Assembly (NCBI GenBank): GCA_009693575.1
Contig: SHWZ01000001.1
Span: forward strand, 90,095-129,107
DNA from: Flavobacteriaceae bacterium
GTDB lineage: Bacteria > Bacteroidota > Bacteroidia > UKL13-3
DNA length: 39,013 nt
Direction of reading: 5' to 3'
The notes beneath the pieces were generated by a model. The model was given only the letters and a program-made list of their open reading frames with translations. It had not been told where the DNA came from and made no database searches. The translations under genes were made by a program, and so were the position numbers. This document shows, piece after piece, positions 1 to 7,682 of this stretch (positions within the stretch are counted from its first letter, which is position 1; each line of letters opens with the position of its first letter).

Positions 1-1
1 A

Positions 2-586
2 ATTCATGGGCTGCAGCCAACAGAACTACCTGCCCCCACGGCGAATATGCAGGGTAACTATTATCAGCCTGAACAGCCTCGTAAGCCAGAACGAAACAAC
101 CCCTACCATCCCTACGGAGAACAGCAGCCACAGTCGGCTCCACGCCTGCACCCAGATGAACCATACATGGTGAACCACCAATCGAGAAATGTAAAATCAT
201 TGCAAGGCAAAAGAGTCTTGATCATTGAGGACAATTACATAAATCAAGTGCTGATGATAGAGATAATGAAAAAATGGCAGGCCGAATACCAAGTGAGCGG
301 TAATGGGTTCGAAGGTGTTAAAGAGTTGGAGAAGAACCGCTTCGATGTAGTGCTGATGGACCTACAAATGCCCGTGATGGACGGCTACGAGGCCACCAAG
401 AAAATACGCAGCAGCAGCTCATTGGTGCTCGATCATAATATTCCGATATTAGCGGTGAGTGCTGATGCATATGAGGCTACACGTCAAAGGGCTATTGCCT
501 GTGGTATGAACGATTACATATCGAAGCCTTTTAGCCATGACGGACTTTATGATCTCATCATGAAACACATGGTGGTGACAGCCTGA
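2..586 (+). CDS. C-terminal receiver domain of a response regulator or hybrid histidine kinase (5' end outside window)
   Basis: The frame is open from base 2, before the first ATG at 47, so this is the 3' part of a longer gene cut by the window edge. Counting from the ATG at 47, residues 1-48 are a Pro/Gln/Asn-rich linker and about 52-177 form a CheY-like receiver. The acidic pair is E61-D62, the phospho-acceptor is D105 in VVLMDLQMP, S138 takes the Thr/Ser switch position and K160 is in ISKPF. The DNYINQ and GMNDYISKPF signatures are typical of receivers fused to hybrid sensor kinases, so a hybrid kinase is the most likely parent, but no kinase sequence is visible. One base separates the stop from the next ATG, so the PAP2 gene is probably co-transcribed. 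Confidence 0.85.
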   Translation: MHGLQPTELPAPTANMQGNYYQPEQPRKPERNNPYHPYGEQQPQSAPRLHPDEPYMVNHQSRNVKSLQGKRVLIIEDNYINQVLMIEIMKKWQAEYQVSGNGFEGVKELEKNRFDVVLMDLQMPVMDGYEATKKIRSSSSLVLDHNIPILAVSADAYEATRQRAIACGMNDYISKPFSHDGLYDLIMKHMVVTA

Positions 587-587
587 T

Positions 588-1184
588 ATGTTGAAAAAGC
601 CTTTCCACTATTTCCTAGTAGGCTCCTTCTTAGTTTTCCTTTTTTTTGTAATACTACTTGCTTCTCTGGACAAGGACGAAGCCTTCTTTTTCATCCACAA
701 GCAGCGGCTAGGCTTGCTCGATGCAGCCATGCCCTATCTTACTCATTTAGGCGATGGCTTGGTGTTCTGCCTGCTTTTTCCAATACTATATTCTACAAAC
801 AAGAAAGCAGGGATACATTTGCTTATTTCAGGGATATTTGTGCTGGTGCTGGTGCAGGTATTAAAGCTATTGGTTTTTCAGGATGCATTAAGGCCATTCG
901 GTATGCTGCCACACGAAAGGTTATACTTACTAGAGGGTATTGATATGCATACAAGCAACGGTTTTCCATCAGGCCACACGGCTTCGGCCTTTGTGCTTTT
1001 TGGGGTGCTGGCTTTTTATCTCAAAAAACCACGACATCAATTGCTACTGCTTCTGTTGGCCTCTATTGCGGCTTGGTCACGCATATACTTAGGGCAGCAT
1101 TTTGTGGGCGATGTGGGAGCGGGTTTGTTTATTGGTTTGGTAGGAGTTTGGGTGGGGAAAATTGCTGTGGGTAAGCTGAAATAA
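588..1184 (+). CDS. PAP2-family phosphatase, integral membrane
   Basis: A 198-residue membrane protein with the three-part PAP2 (type 2 phosphatidic acid phosphatase) signature: K93-x8-R102-P103, PSGH at 127-130, and S164-R165-x5-H171-x3-D175. The histidines are the expected nucleophile and acid/base. Several hydrophobic segments (about 8-26, 56-69, 77-97, 131-145, 151-166, 176-194) match the usual bundle. Family members dephosphorylate undecaprenyl pyrophosphate, phosphatidylglycerophosphate or other lipid phosphates with the active site facing the periplasm; the substrate cannot be read from the sequence. It starts one base after the receiver-domain gene, suggesting coupled translation. Confidence 0.9.
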   Translation: MLKKPFHYFLVGSFLVFLFFVILLASLDKDEAFFFIHKQRLGLLDAAMPYLTHLGDGLVFCLLFPILYSTNKKAGIHLLISGIFVLVLVQVLKLLVFQDALRPFGMLPHERLYLLEGIDMHTSNGFPSGHTASAFVLFGVLAFYLKKPRHQLLLLLLASIAAWSRIYLGQHFVGDVGAGLFIGLVGVWVGKIAVGKLK

Positions 1185-1440
1185 ACAATGTAACTTTATA
1201 GCTTACATAATAGTCATTAAACTAAAACCCGTGATTAGCCTGTGAAATACCTAGTCACATTTTTTTTGCATTATTACATTCAATTATACCAATAGTCAGG
1301 ATTTTAATTTAGCCTCTTTTTTGCGTATAGTTTCAGTAAGCCTAGCTACCGCAGCAATGATGCTTTTGAGGAGAAGTTCAATAAGTTGTTTTGAGATGTT
1401 TGTTTTTTTGATGTAAGCCAGAGGCTAAGCAATCTCCCGG

Positions 1441-1489
1441 TGGTCGGGATTTGTAATCCCGACCAAATGAGCAACGGATTTTTAATCCG
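1441..1489. repeat. REP-like double hairpin with 3-nt loops
   Basis: Two perfect hairpins lie in tandem. The first has an 11-bp stem (1441-1451 paired with 1455-1465) around TGT. The second has a 6-bp stem, CGGATT/AATCCG (1475-1480 and 1484-1489), around TTT. Neither is followed by a T-run, so they are not simple terminators. A similar pair with 3-nt loops occurs at 38742-38787. The layout resembles REP sequences mobilised by tyrosine (RAYT) transposases, but no transposase is in the window. It sits directly upstream of the paaN promoter. Confidence 0.6.
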
Positions 1490-1505
1490 AACTACCCGAA
1501 TCAAC

Positions 1506-1513
1506 TACTTTTG
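1506..1513 (+). promoter_or_regulatory. -7 promoter box for paaN
   Basis: TACTTTTG matches the Bacteroidota TAnnTTTG box exactly and is followed by CTACCC and then the ATG at 1521. The predicted transcript would have almost no leader. This placement supports the start at 1521 rather than further upstream. Confidence 0.6.
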
Positions 1514-1520
1514 CTACCCA

Positions 1521-3167
1521 ATGAACTATTACGATAAACACAAAGATGTATTGGCTACCGCAGTGGCGGCCATCTACCAACGCAAATACTGGAGTCCTTA
1601 CCCTGAATCGCCAAGGGCTTACGCCGAAGATGCAGATGCCAAAGCCAAGGAAGCATTTGCAAAGCAGATGAACCAAAATTTTGATGGATTGACCGCTTCT
1701 ACAAACTGGGTAGGAGAGGAGGTGTCGCCTTTTTTGCAGACGGGAATCGGGGTGAAATATCCGCAGCATTCCGTGGACGAACTATTGGCTAATGCTACCA
1801 AAGCCCAGCAGTCGTGGGGCAGCACTTCGGTGGAAACCCGTGCGGGATTGTTGACTGAAAGTCTTGAACGCATCAAAGGCCGTTTTTTTGATATTGCCTA
1901 CGCCACCATGCACTGCACCGGGCAGGCAAATATGATGAGCTTTCAGGCCAGTGGCCCCCACGCCAACGACAGAGCATTGGAAGCAGTAGCCATGGGTTTG
2001 CAGCAGCAGACTATTTTCCCGGCAGAGGTGGAATGGGTGAAGCCGATGGGCAAGTTTGATTTGAAGCTTCGCAAAAATTATAAATCAGTACCAAAAGGTG
2101 TTGGGCTGGTAATAGGCTGTAGTACTTTCCCGGTTTGGAATACAGTACCTGGAGTATATGCTAACCTCATTTGCGGAAATGTCACCCTAGTGAAGCCACA
2201 TCCTAAAGCGGTGTTGCCGATAGCCATAGTAATTGCAGAGCTACAAAAGCTGCTGACCGAAGCTGGGCTTGACCCAAACACCGTGCAGCTGGCGGTTGAT
2301 ACATCGGATGCCCCCATCACTAAACAGCTGGCCGAAAACAAAGCCATCAAATTAGTTGATTTCACTGGTAGCAATGCCTTTGGCGACTATGTGGAATCGT
2401 TACCAAAAACTACTTTCACCGAGAAGGCAGGTGTGAACTGTGCGTTGATAGATTCGGTGGCTGATATGAAGGCTGTGGCTGGAAATTTGGCCTTCTCAGC
2501 TTGTTTATATAGTGGGCAAATGTGTACTGCTCCGCAAACAATTTTCATCGCTGAAACTGGAGTGAAAACTTCTGAGGGTCACTTTAGCTACGATGAAGTG
2601 GTAGTATCCATCAGCGAAGCATTTACAGGTTTGGTGAACAACCCCAAAATGGGTGCAAACATTCTTGGGGCTTTGCAAAGTGATGTAACCTTGAACCGTC
2701 TGCAAAATGCCAAAAACCTTGGAGGTAAAGTTGTGTTGGATACCGCCCTTGTGAAGAATGAAGAGTTTGAAAACAGCCGCACCCACAGCCCAGTTTTGCT
2801 AGAAGTGAGTGCAGCTGATGAACAAATTTATGGCCAGGAATGCTTTGGCCCAGTGACATTTATTGTGAAGACAAGTAACATAAAACAATCGCTGGAAATA
2901 ATGCAAGAACTGGCAGTATCAAAAGGTGCCTTGACTTGCTCTTGCTGGTGTACTGATGCCGATAAATGTAGCGAAATAGAAACTCAAATGAACGCCGCCT
3001 TTGTACCAGTATCTTTCAACTTTGGTGGGGCGGCTTTTGTAAACTCACATGCTGCTTTCTCCGACCTACATGTTACTGGAGGAAATCCAGCAGGAAACGC
3101 TTCCTTCACCAACGCTGATTTCATCACCAAGCGGTTTGTGTGGGTGGGAAATCGGTACGGAATTTAA
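1521..3167 (+). CDS. paaN: Phenylacetic acid degradation protein PaaN (aldehyde dehydrogenase superfamily)
   Basis: A 548-residue single-domain aldehyde dehydrogenase of the PaaN type, which lacks the MaoC hydratase domain of the longer PaaZ. The N-terminal region with YWSPYPESP and the NANMMSFQASGPHANDRALEA stretch recall the PaaN2 subfamily. Seen directly: the STFPVWN and GNVTLVKPH cofactor loops, FTGS at 281-284, general base E301 in FTEKAG, and catalytic C335 in SGQMCTAPQ. In the phenylacetyl-CoA pathway the enzyme is placed at the ring-opening/semialdehyde oxidation step. Start 1521 is preferred because the upstream extension covers the promoter and hairpins. No other paa gene lies in this window, so the gene is isolated and the exact substrate here is inferred from family resemblance. 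Confidence 0.85.
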   Translation: MNYYDKHKDVLATAVAAIYQRKYWSPYPESPRAYAEDADAKAKEAFAKQMNQNFDGLTASTNWVGEEVSPFLQTGIGVKYPQHSVDELLANATKAQQSWGSTSVETRAGLLTESLERIKGRFFDIAYATMHCTGQANMMSFQASGPHANDRALEAVAMGLQQQTIFPAEVEWVKPMGKFDLKLRKNYKSVPKGVGLVIGCSTFPVWNTVPGVYANLICGNVTLVKPHPKAVLPIAIVIAELQKLLTEAGLDPNTVQLAVDTSDAPITKQLAENKAIKLVDFTGSNAFGDYVESLPKTTFTEKAGVNCALIDSVADMKAVAGNLAFSACLYSGQMCTAPQTIFIAETGVKTSEGHFSYDEVVVSISEAFTGLVNNPKMGANILGALQSDVTLNRLQNAKNLGGKVVLDTALVKNEEFENSRTHSPVLLEVSAADEQIYGQECFGPVTFIVKTSNIKQSLEIMQELAVSKGALTCSCWCTDADKCSEIETQMNAAFVPVSFNFGGAAFVNSHAAFSDLHVTGGNPAGNASFTNADFITKRFVWVGNRYGI

Positions 3168-3190
3168 TGTGGTTTTGTCAGTATTTTCGA

Positions 3191-3210
3191 AATCTGCAAG
3201 AATCTGCGAG
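3191..3210. repeat. Tandem 10-bp direct repeat
   Basis: AATCTGCAAG is followed immediately by AATCTGCGAG, two decamers with one mismatch, then a run of A. It lies between paaN and the YceI gene, just downstream of a -7-like TATTTTCG at 3182-3189, so it would fall within or next to the YceI transcript leader. Confidence 0.5.
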
Positions 3211-3254
3211 AAAAAAAATGTCAAACTTTCTGAGCTTTAAATCGTTCTAATTCT

Positions 3255-3893
3255 ATGAATAAAATAATAATACCCTGCATGATAGTCATGCTAATAGCAG
3301 GCTGCAAAGGCAACAGCAACGAAGCCAAAACTGGCGAAGCCAAGGAAATAGCAACCACAGATTCAGTAGTGGCGGAGCAATATGTGGTAGAAGCAGGAGC
3401 CTCAGAACTCAAATGGGTATCTACCAAAATATCTGGCAAAACACACGATGGGCATGTGCCTGTTAGTGGTGGCACTGTTGGCATTATGAACGGAAAAATT
3501 GGTTCAGGAAAATTTGGGATTACAATAGCCGGTTTATCAGTTGACGATATAAAAGACCCCGCAGACAACAAAGACTTGGTCGAACATTTACGAGATACAG
3601 ATTTCTTCTCAGCCATGCAATATCCTATGGGAGAGTTCAGTATTACATCAGTGAAATATACCTCTGAGGATTCAGCGATAGTTGCAGGCAACCTGACGAT
3701 CAAAGGCATCTCCAACAATATTGAATTTCCTGCCTTAATCCACTTGGCTGATGGCAAGTTGACCGCCGCCGCTAAGTTTTCGATTGATCGCACCAAATGG
3801 GGACTCAGCTACCATGCAGGCAAGTCGTGGAAAGACAAGATGATACTTGATAACATTGACTTCGACCTAAAACTAGAGGCCAATAAACACTAA
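3255..3893 (+). CDS. YceI-family lipoprotein
   Basis: A 212-residue protein with a lipoprotein signal (hydrophobic run, then IAGC with the lipid cysteine at residue 17), a short Asn/Glu/Thr-rich linker, and a YceI domain from about residue 50 to the end. Typical YceI features are the alternating beta-strand pattern, FSITSVKY, GNLTIKGISNNIEFP, and the closing FSIDRTKWGLSYH followed by DNIDFDLKLEA. YceI proteins are lipocalin-like barrels that bind isoprenoid-type lipids; the ligand here is unknown. A -7-like TATTTTCG at 3182 may be its promoter. Its stop is one base from the stop of the convergent gene, with no terminator between. Confidence 0.88.
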   Translation: MNKIIIPCMIVMLIAGCKGNSNEAKTGEAKEIATTDSVVAEQYVVEAGASELKWVSTKISGKTHDGHVPVSGGTVGIMNGKIGSGKFGITIAGLSVDDIKDPADNKDLVEHLRDTDFFSAMQYPMGEFSITSVKYTSEDSAIVAGNLTIKGISNNIEFPALIHLADGKLTAAAKFSIDRTKWGLSYHAGKSWKDKMILDNIDFDLKLEANKH

Positions 3894-3894
3894 C

Positions 3895-4428
3895 TCAACC
3901 TTCGTTAGAGAATATTAAATGTACCTCTTTACACAGGAAGTCAAGGGCTTTTTGCGTAGGGTTTTCATTTTGCTCTATTAAAAAAGCAAATATCATTTTC
4001 GAAAGGTCTATGCTTCGTGCATTTTCTGGCAGGCGGGTGTAGGAAATATTTACCAGATTCACTACTTGCTCTTTCACTGCACGTGTAAGCATCCACACCT
4101 GATGGCTCACATAAATTTGTTGGCTTAGGTTGTGGCTATATTCGGCATTTATTTCGGCAATTACCTGATGCTGAAGTTCAGCGGCACTCATGCCAGGTTT
4201 GCTAATGCGTGGCAGTATGTTCTGTGGCGAAATACGTTCGAGGAAGAGTGTTAGTCTTTCGTAAGCTTGCAATCGCAATGGCGTCAATAGGCCTTGGTTT
4301 TTAATGCGTAGCTCTAGGTTGCGACGGCTTTCTTCGGCCTGCATGAAGCGGTCGAGTATGAGCCATACGATGAGTCCAAGCACGGCACTTGGGATGGTGA
4401 ATTTGAGGATTTCGAGGAAGGTGTCCAT
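3895..4428 (-). CDS. Conserved hypothetical protein with N-terminal membrane anchor
   Basis: A 177-residue protein. Residues about 5-25 form one transmembrane segment, followed by a basic, probably coiled stretch (EESRRNLELRIKNQG) and a soluble alpha-helical domain. The segment LRLQAYERLTLFLERISPQN is strikingly hydrophilic and is, to my recollection, conserved in Bacteroidota proteins of unknown function. No catalytic motif is visible. It is separated from queE by about 90 bp and may share its transcript. Function not known. Confidence 0.75.
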   Translation of the reverse strand: MDTFLEILKFTIPSAVLGLIVWLILDRFMQAEESRRNLELRIKNQGLLTPLRLQAYERLTLFLERISPQNILPRISKPGMSAAELQHQVIAEINAEYSHNLSQQIYVSHQVWMLTRAVKEQVVNLVNISYTRLPENARSIDLSKMIFAFLIEQNENPTQKALDFLCKEVHLIFSNEG

Positions 4429-4521
4429 TGGGTAAAATTAGTAACGGAGCTTAAATTTCTTGAGTCGTATACCTTGAAATCTTAAGTCTCCTTTAACGTT
4501 TCAACTGCAAATTTATTGTGC

Positions 4522-5148
4522 TTAGGGAATATTCAGGTATTTATGTGTTTGCAAGCTTACCTGCCAATGGGGGTTTTGCTTCACATAGTCCACCAACATT
4601 GGCATAACTTTTTCACGCTGACTCCATTCTGGTTGTAGGTAGAGTTTACAACCAGTGTTTATTTTCTTGGCATGCGTTTCTGCCCATTCTAGATCATGGT
4701 GGTTGAATATGACAATCTTTAGCTCATGGGATTTGGAATAGAACTCCTCCAATGGTGCTTTGAACTTCTTCGGCGAAAAACAAATCCAGTCCCAATCGCC
4801 ACTCAGTGGGCTGCTGCCTGAAGTCTCCACATGCCTGCGAAGTCCAGCAGATATTAATTGTTCAGTAAGCGAAGAGCAATCATGCAACAATGGTTCGCCG
4901 CCAGTAATTACGGCAATCTTTCCTAGATGTTTTGAAGCTTCCACCACCATGTTTTCAATGCTCATCTTTGGGTGTGCATCGGCATCCCAACTTTCTTTCA
5001 CATCGCACCACACACAACCCACATCGCAGCCGCCCAACCTAATGAAATACGCAGCATGGCCTGTATAAAAACCCTCGCCTTGTAGGGTGTAGAAATGTTC
5101 CATGACGGGTAGCATCGTTGATTCTATTGGTACTCTATTGCCACTCAT
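4522..5148 (-). CDS. queE: 7-carboxy-7-deazaguanine synthase QueE (radical SAM)
   Basis: A 208-residue radical SAM protein. C41-x3-C45-x2-C48 in GGCDVGCVWCD ligates the [4Fe-4S] cluster, and FYTLQGEGFYTG and VITGGEPLLHD are QueE hallmarks. QueE converts 6-carboxytetrahydropterin to 7-carboxy-7-deazaguanine on the way to preQ0/preQ1 and queuosine. The enzyme fits the Tgt encoded at 26.1 kb; the other queuosine genes (queC, queD, queF, queA) are not here. The ATG at 5148 gives a slightly long N-terminus; M12 or M16 are possible alternatives, since the conserved part begins at about MEHFYTLQG. Confidence 0.9.
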   Translation of the reverse strand: MSGNRVPIESTMLPVMEHFYTLQGEGFYTGHAAYFIRLGGCDVGCVWCDVKESWDADAHPKMSIENMVVEASKHLGKIAVITGGEPLLHDCSSLTEQLISAGLRRHVETSGSSPLSGDWDWICFSPKKFKAPLEEFYSKSHELKIVIFNHHDLEWAETHAKKINTGCKLYLQPEWSQREKVMPMLVDYVKQNPHWQVSLQTHKYLNIP

Positions 5149-5761
5149 TAATGTTTCTTCTTAAGATGAAATTGGAATGTAGGAAGGATTATTAGTATTT
5201 TATAAAATTTGGAAAGCAGAGCAAAATTTCTATGGATAATTTGTAATTCGATTTCTATGTTTTCTAAATCGCCACGCTAATCGACTTTTAGTACACCCAA
5301 ATGATTTATTGTTAACTCATATTACATTATCGTCATGACAGCTTGCAGCTTATTAGTGGTGAAGGAAAGCTTATACATTACAGGGTCTATTTTCATTGGC
5401 CACGGCTTTTCGGTGAAAGCTGGGTTTTAGTTTGTCTTTCATTCAGCAGCACTGCTATCCTCCCCCTCAATAAATTGTGCAACTCGACCATTCCTTTTCA
5501 GTCTTTGTATAAGTCCACGTATATAATATAAGAATCTTTAACAACTCGCGTATAAGCATTATCAGCAACAGATGTATACATTGCAAAACGGTTGGACAAA
5601 CTGGCTAAGAATAGGATTGCAATTAAATAGATGTTTATTATCTTGGTTGTTATTTAATTGGAACGAAAGTAAAGAATTGACTTACGACCTACAAATGAAT
5701 TAAGAGCTACTTTAACAAAAAACCATCTCAGAAAGGAGAAGTCTTTTCAGTAAAGTCAATT
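5149..5761. other. 613-bp intergenic region, no confirmed gene
   Basis: AT-rich sequence between two minus-strand genes. No RNA gene, strong terminator or intact ORF was found. On the minus strand, 5653 down to 5498 reads as a signal-peptide-like stretch (KIINIYLIAILFLASLSN) continuing to VDLYKD and a stop, but the frame opens with TAA then ATA and lacks a conventional start. It may be a gene remnant. Plus-strand frames here look random. Confidence 0.5.
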
Positions 5762-7066
5762 TTACATCCTATTGTTTTGCACAGTCAAGGTTTGTCCTGT
5801 CTGCAAGGCGTTATTGTGAAGTCCATTTAGGCGTTTGATGTCTTGTATCGTGCAGCCATATTTGTAAGCTATGGAATAAAGCCCCTCGCCTCGTTTCACT
5901 TTGTATCGCACTGTTTTTGGTAAGGTAATCGTTTGGCCAGATGTCCCAGTTTTGCAGGTATTGCCATCAAGCGAACCAGCAGGCAATGATGCATAAGGGT
6001 TATTTAAAAACTGTGAAGTGCTAGTGTAAATATTCTCTTTCAGGTCGGTGAACGACATACATTTTTGATAGGGTAAACGCAACACACAGCTTTTGGCATT
6101 GGTAGGGTATGGCAGCAGCGATTGTTTGTAAGAAGGGTTTAGCAAACGTATATCATCCTCATTCATTTGCAAGGATTGAGAAAGCTGAGAAAACGATAGT
6201 CTGCTGTCCACGTGTACTGTATCGGTCACATAGTCAACCACCGTTGGGTTAGGGTAAAGGTTATGCTCTTTGTGGTAGTTCATCACATAACTGGCACCTA
6301 TGAAGGCAGGAACATAGCCACGAGTTTCCACAGGCAGGTATGGCATTATTTTCCAAAAATTATAATGGCCACCGCTTTTGCGAATAGCACGGTTTACGTT
6401 GCCAGGTCCACAGTTGTAGGCGGCAATCACTAGCAACCAATCGCCATACAAGGCATACATATCCTTGAAATATTGGCAAGCAGCATATGTAGCCTTGATG
6501 GGGTCTTTGCGTTCATCTACGAAGCTATTAATTTTCAAACCATACACCAGGCCGGTGCCATACATAAACTGCCAGAGACCAGTAGCACCACACCAGCTTT
6601 GAGCGTGTGGGTTCAAAGCTGATTCTATCACCGCAAGGTACTTAAACTCAAGAGGCAAACCTTGTTGGTCAAGTATTTGTTCAAACAGTGGGAAATAGTA
6701 TTGGCTCCATGTAAGTATATGTGTTATCAGTTTCTTTTTGCGGATTGAATACAGGTCAATGTACCCTTTTACAAACTGATTGTACTCCATCGGGATTGGC
6801 GATTCCATCCTGTTCAAGCGATATTGGATAACGTCGGCTGGGTATGAAGGAATATCGTTGGTGTCGAAGCCATACACGTTCATCTTTGATATATCATCCT
6901 TGAAAGTAGTGTGTTTGTCGTGAAAAACAGTCATTAGGCTATCTAGCCTCATCATCTGCTCATCGGCCAATGGGTTAAAAGCCTCCCTTACGGGTGCCTG
7001 TGCTGCTGCGTTGTATGCTGTAGCCGACATGGCCGCTGCGGCAAGGAGCCTCAGGTATTTGGTCAT
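5762..7066 (-). CDS. Secreted lytic transglycosylase (SLT domain) with C-terminal LysM, MltD-like
   Basis: A 434-residue exported protein: signal peptide 1-22 ending in AAAQ, an SLT catalytic domain about 135-245, a linker with a weak LysM-like repeat about 280-345, and a clear LysM at about 388-432 (VRYKVKRGEGLYSIAYKYG). The catalytic glutamate is E148 in AVIESALNP, followed by GATGLWQFM and AAYNCGPGNVNRA, the usual SLT motifs II and III. Such enzymes cleave the MurNAc-GlcNAc bond of peptidoglycan and form anhydro-MurNAc. Escherichia coli MltD is a lipoprotein, but this one has a cleavable signal. It is transcribed alone from the promoter at 7137-7167. Confidence 0.9.
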   Translation of the reverse strand: MTKYLRLLAAAAMSATAYNAAAQAPVREAFNPLADEQMMRLDSLMTVFHDKHTTFKDDISKMNVYGFDTNDIPSYPADVIQYRLNRMESPIPMEYNQFVKGYIDLYSIRKKKLITHILTWSQYYFPLFEQILDQQGLPLEFKYLAVIESALNPHAQSWCGATGLWQFMYGTGLVYGLKINSFVDERKDPIKATYAACQYFKDMYALYGDWLLVIAAYNCGPGNVNRAIRKSGGHYNFWKIMPYLPVETRGYVPAFIGASYVMNYHKEHNLYPNPTVVDYVTDTVHVDSRLSFSQLSQSLQMNEDDIRLLNPSYKQSLLPYPTNAKSCVLRLPYQKCMSFTDLKENIYTSTSQFLNNPYASLPAGSLDGNTCKTGTSGQTITLPKTVRYKVKRGEGLYSIAYKYGCTIQDIKRLNGLHNNALQTGQTLTVQNNRM

Positions 7067-7136
7067 ATGTATTACTTTTATTTTACACTCTTGGTTAACA
7101 CCGTTTCTTAGTGTGTCTTTTTTGGTTAAAGGTCTG

Positions 7137-7167
7137 CAAATATAGGCAGCTACGTTTTTTTACCAAA
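7137..7167 (-). promoter_or_regulatory. Promoter of the lytic transglycosylase gene
   Basis: On the minus strand TTTGG (7163-7167) is followed after 18 bp by TATATTTG (7137-7144), matching both the -33 TTTG and -7 TAnnTTTG boxes of Bacteroidota. GCAGACC follows the -7 box. The leader would be about 65 nt. Confidence 0.6.
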
Positions 7168-7644
7168 CCCTGAACTGTGGATAATTTGTGAACATGAAGG
7201 CTCATCATGTCCACAATGATAGACCTATAAAATTGGCGATTGTATGATATAGAGAAGGTTAGAATTCACAAGCAATTCCATCTTCTGTATACAATTCGCA
7301 GCTTTTGCCAAATCAAGCGAATTAACGAATGCAGTTAATTAACCAATAAACGCTATTTTAGTTGTGCAATCGCAAACATGACCATACGTTTAATCCAATG
7401 GTGACTTTGAGAACCTTCATACCGAAAGCAAAGACTAATTGATGCTGGTAATCTAAAAGATTTCCTACCACAACTACCAATCTAGTCTGATGGTGTGTTG
7501 CCACAAAAGTTAGGTTGTGAATCCAGCCAATATGAGACCTATGAACAGGTACAACATATATCTCAGCAATAATGTGATAGTACCTTTTAGCAACCAGAAT
7601 ACCGCAGCTATTGAAGAAGTATTCATAGATGGGAGACTGATTAA

Positions 7645-7670
7645 TTGGAAGGCAGAGTAGCATTATCTTG
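7645..7670 (+). promoter_or_regulatory. Promoter of the ECF sigma-factor gene
   Basis: TTG at 7645-7647 and TATCTTG at 7664-7670, followed by CAACCC and the ATG at 7683. The -7 box is a one-base-shorter form of TAnnTTTG. The leader would be only a few bases. Confidence 0.45.
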
Positions 7671-7682
7671 CAACCCTAAAAT

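Larger units (their letters stand above)
1185..1520. other. Intergenic region with REP-like element and paaN promoter
   Basis: No convincing gene. The AT-rich left part (1190-1320) shows nothing definite. About 1330-1386 in the plus direction reads SKPSYRSNDAFEEKFNKLF then stop, which looks like the tail of a lost gene, but it has no start and cannot be assigned. The right part holds two perfect hairpins and the paaN promoter, listed separately. The paaN frame stays open up to 1440, but those extra 27 codons run through the hairpins and promoter and are not protein-like. Confidence 0.6.
7067..7682. other. 616-bp intergenic region between divergent genes
   Basis: The left end carries the lytic transglycosylase promoter and the right end the sigma-factor promoter. 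Between about 7200 and 7640 no gene is supported. A 101-codon minus-strand frame (7358-7663) has no recognisable motif and is rejected; a decayed gene cannot be excluded. No terminator or RNA gene was seen. Confidence 0.5.

Noticed and set aside
1440-1520. 27-codon extension of paaN
   Set aside because: It translates the two hairpins and the promoter; the -7 box at 1506-1513 places the transcript start just before the ATG at 1521.
3221-3796. Minus-strand open frame of 191 codons
   Set aside because: Shadow of the YceI gene, which has a lipobox and family motifs on the plus strand.
5343-5531. Plus-strand frame of 62 codons
   Set aside because: Random-looking composition, no RBS, no promoter, no family.
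7358-7663. Minus-strand frame of 101 codons in an intergenic gap
   Set aside because: Strand-like hydrophobic runs but no signal peptide, no family match and no promoter; it overlaps the sigma-factor promoter region. A decayed gene remains possible.
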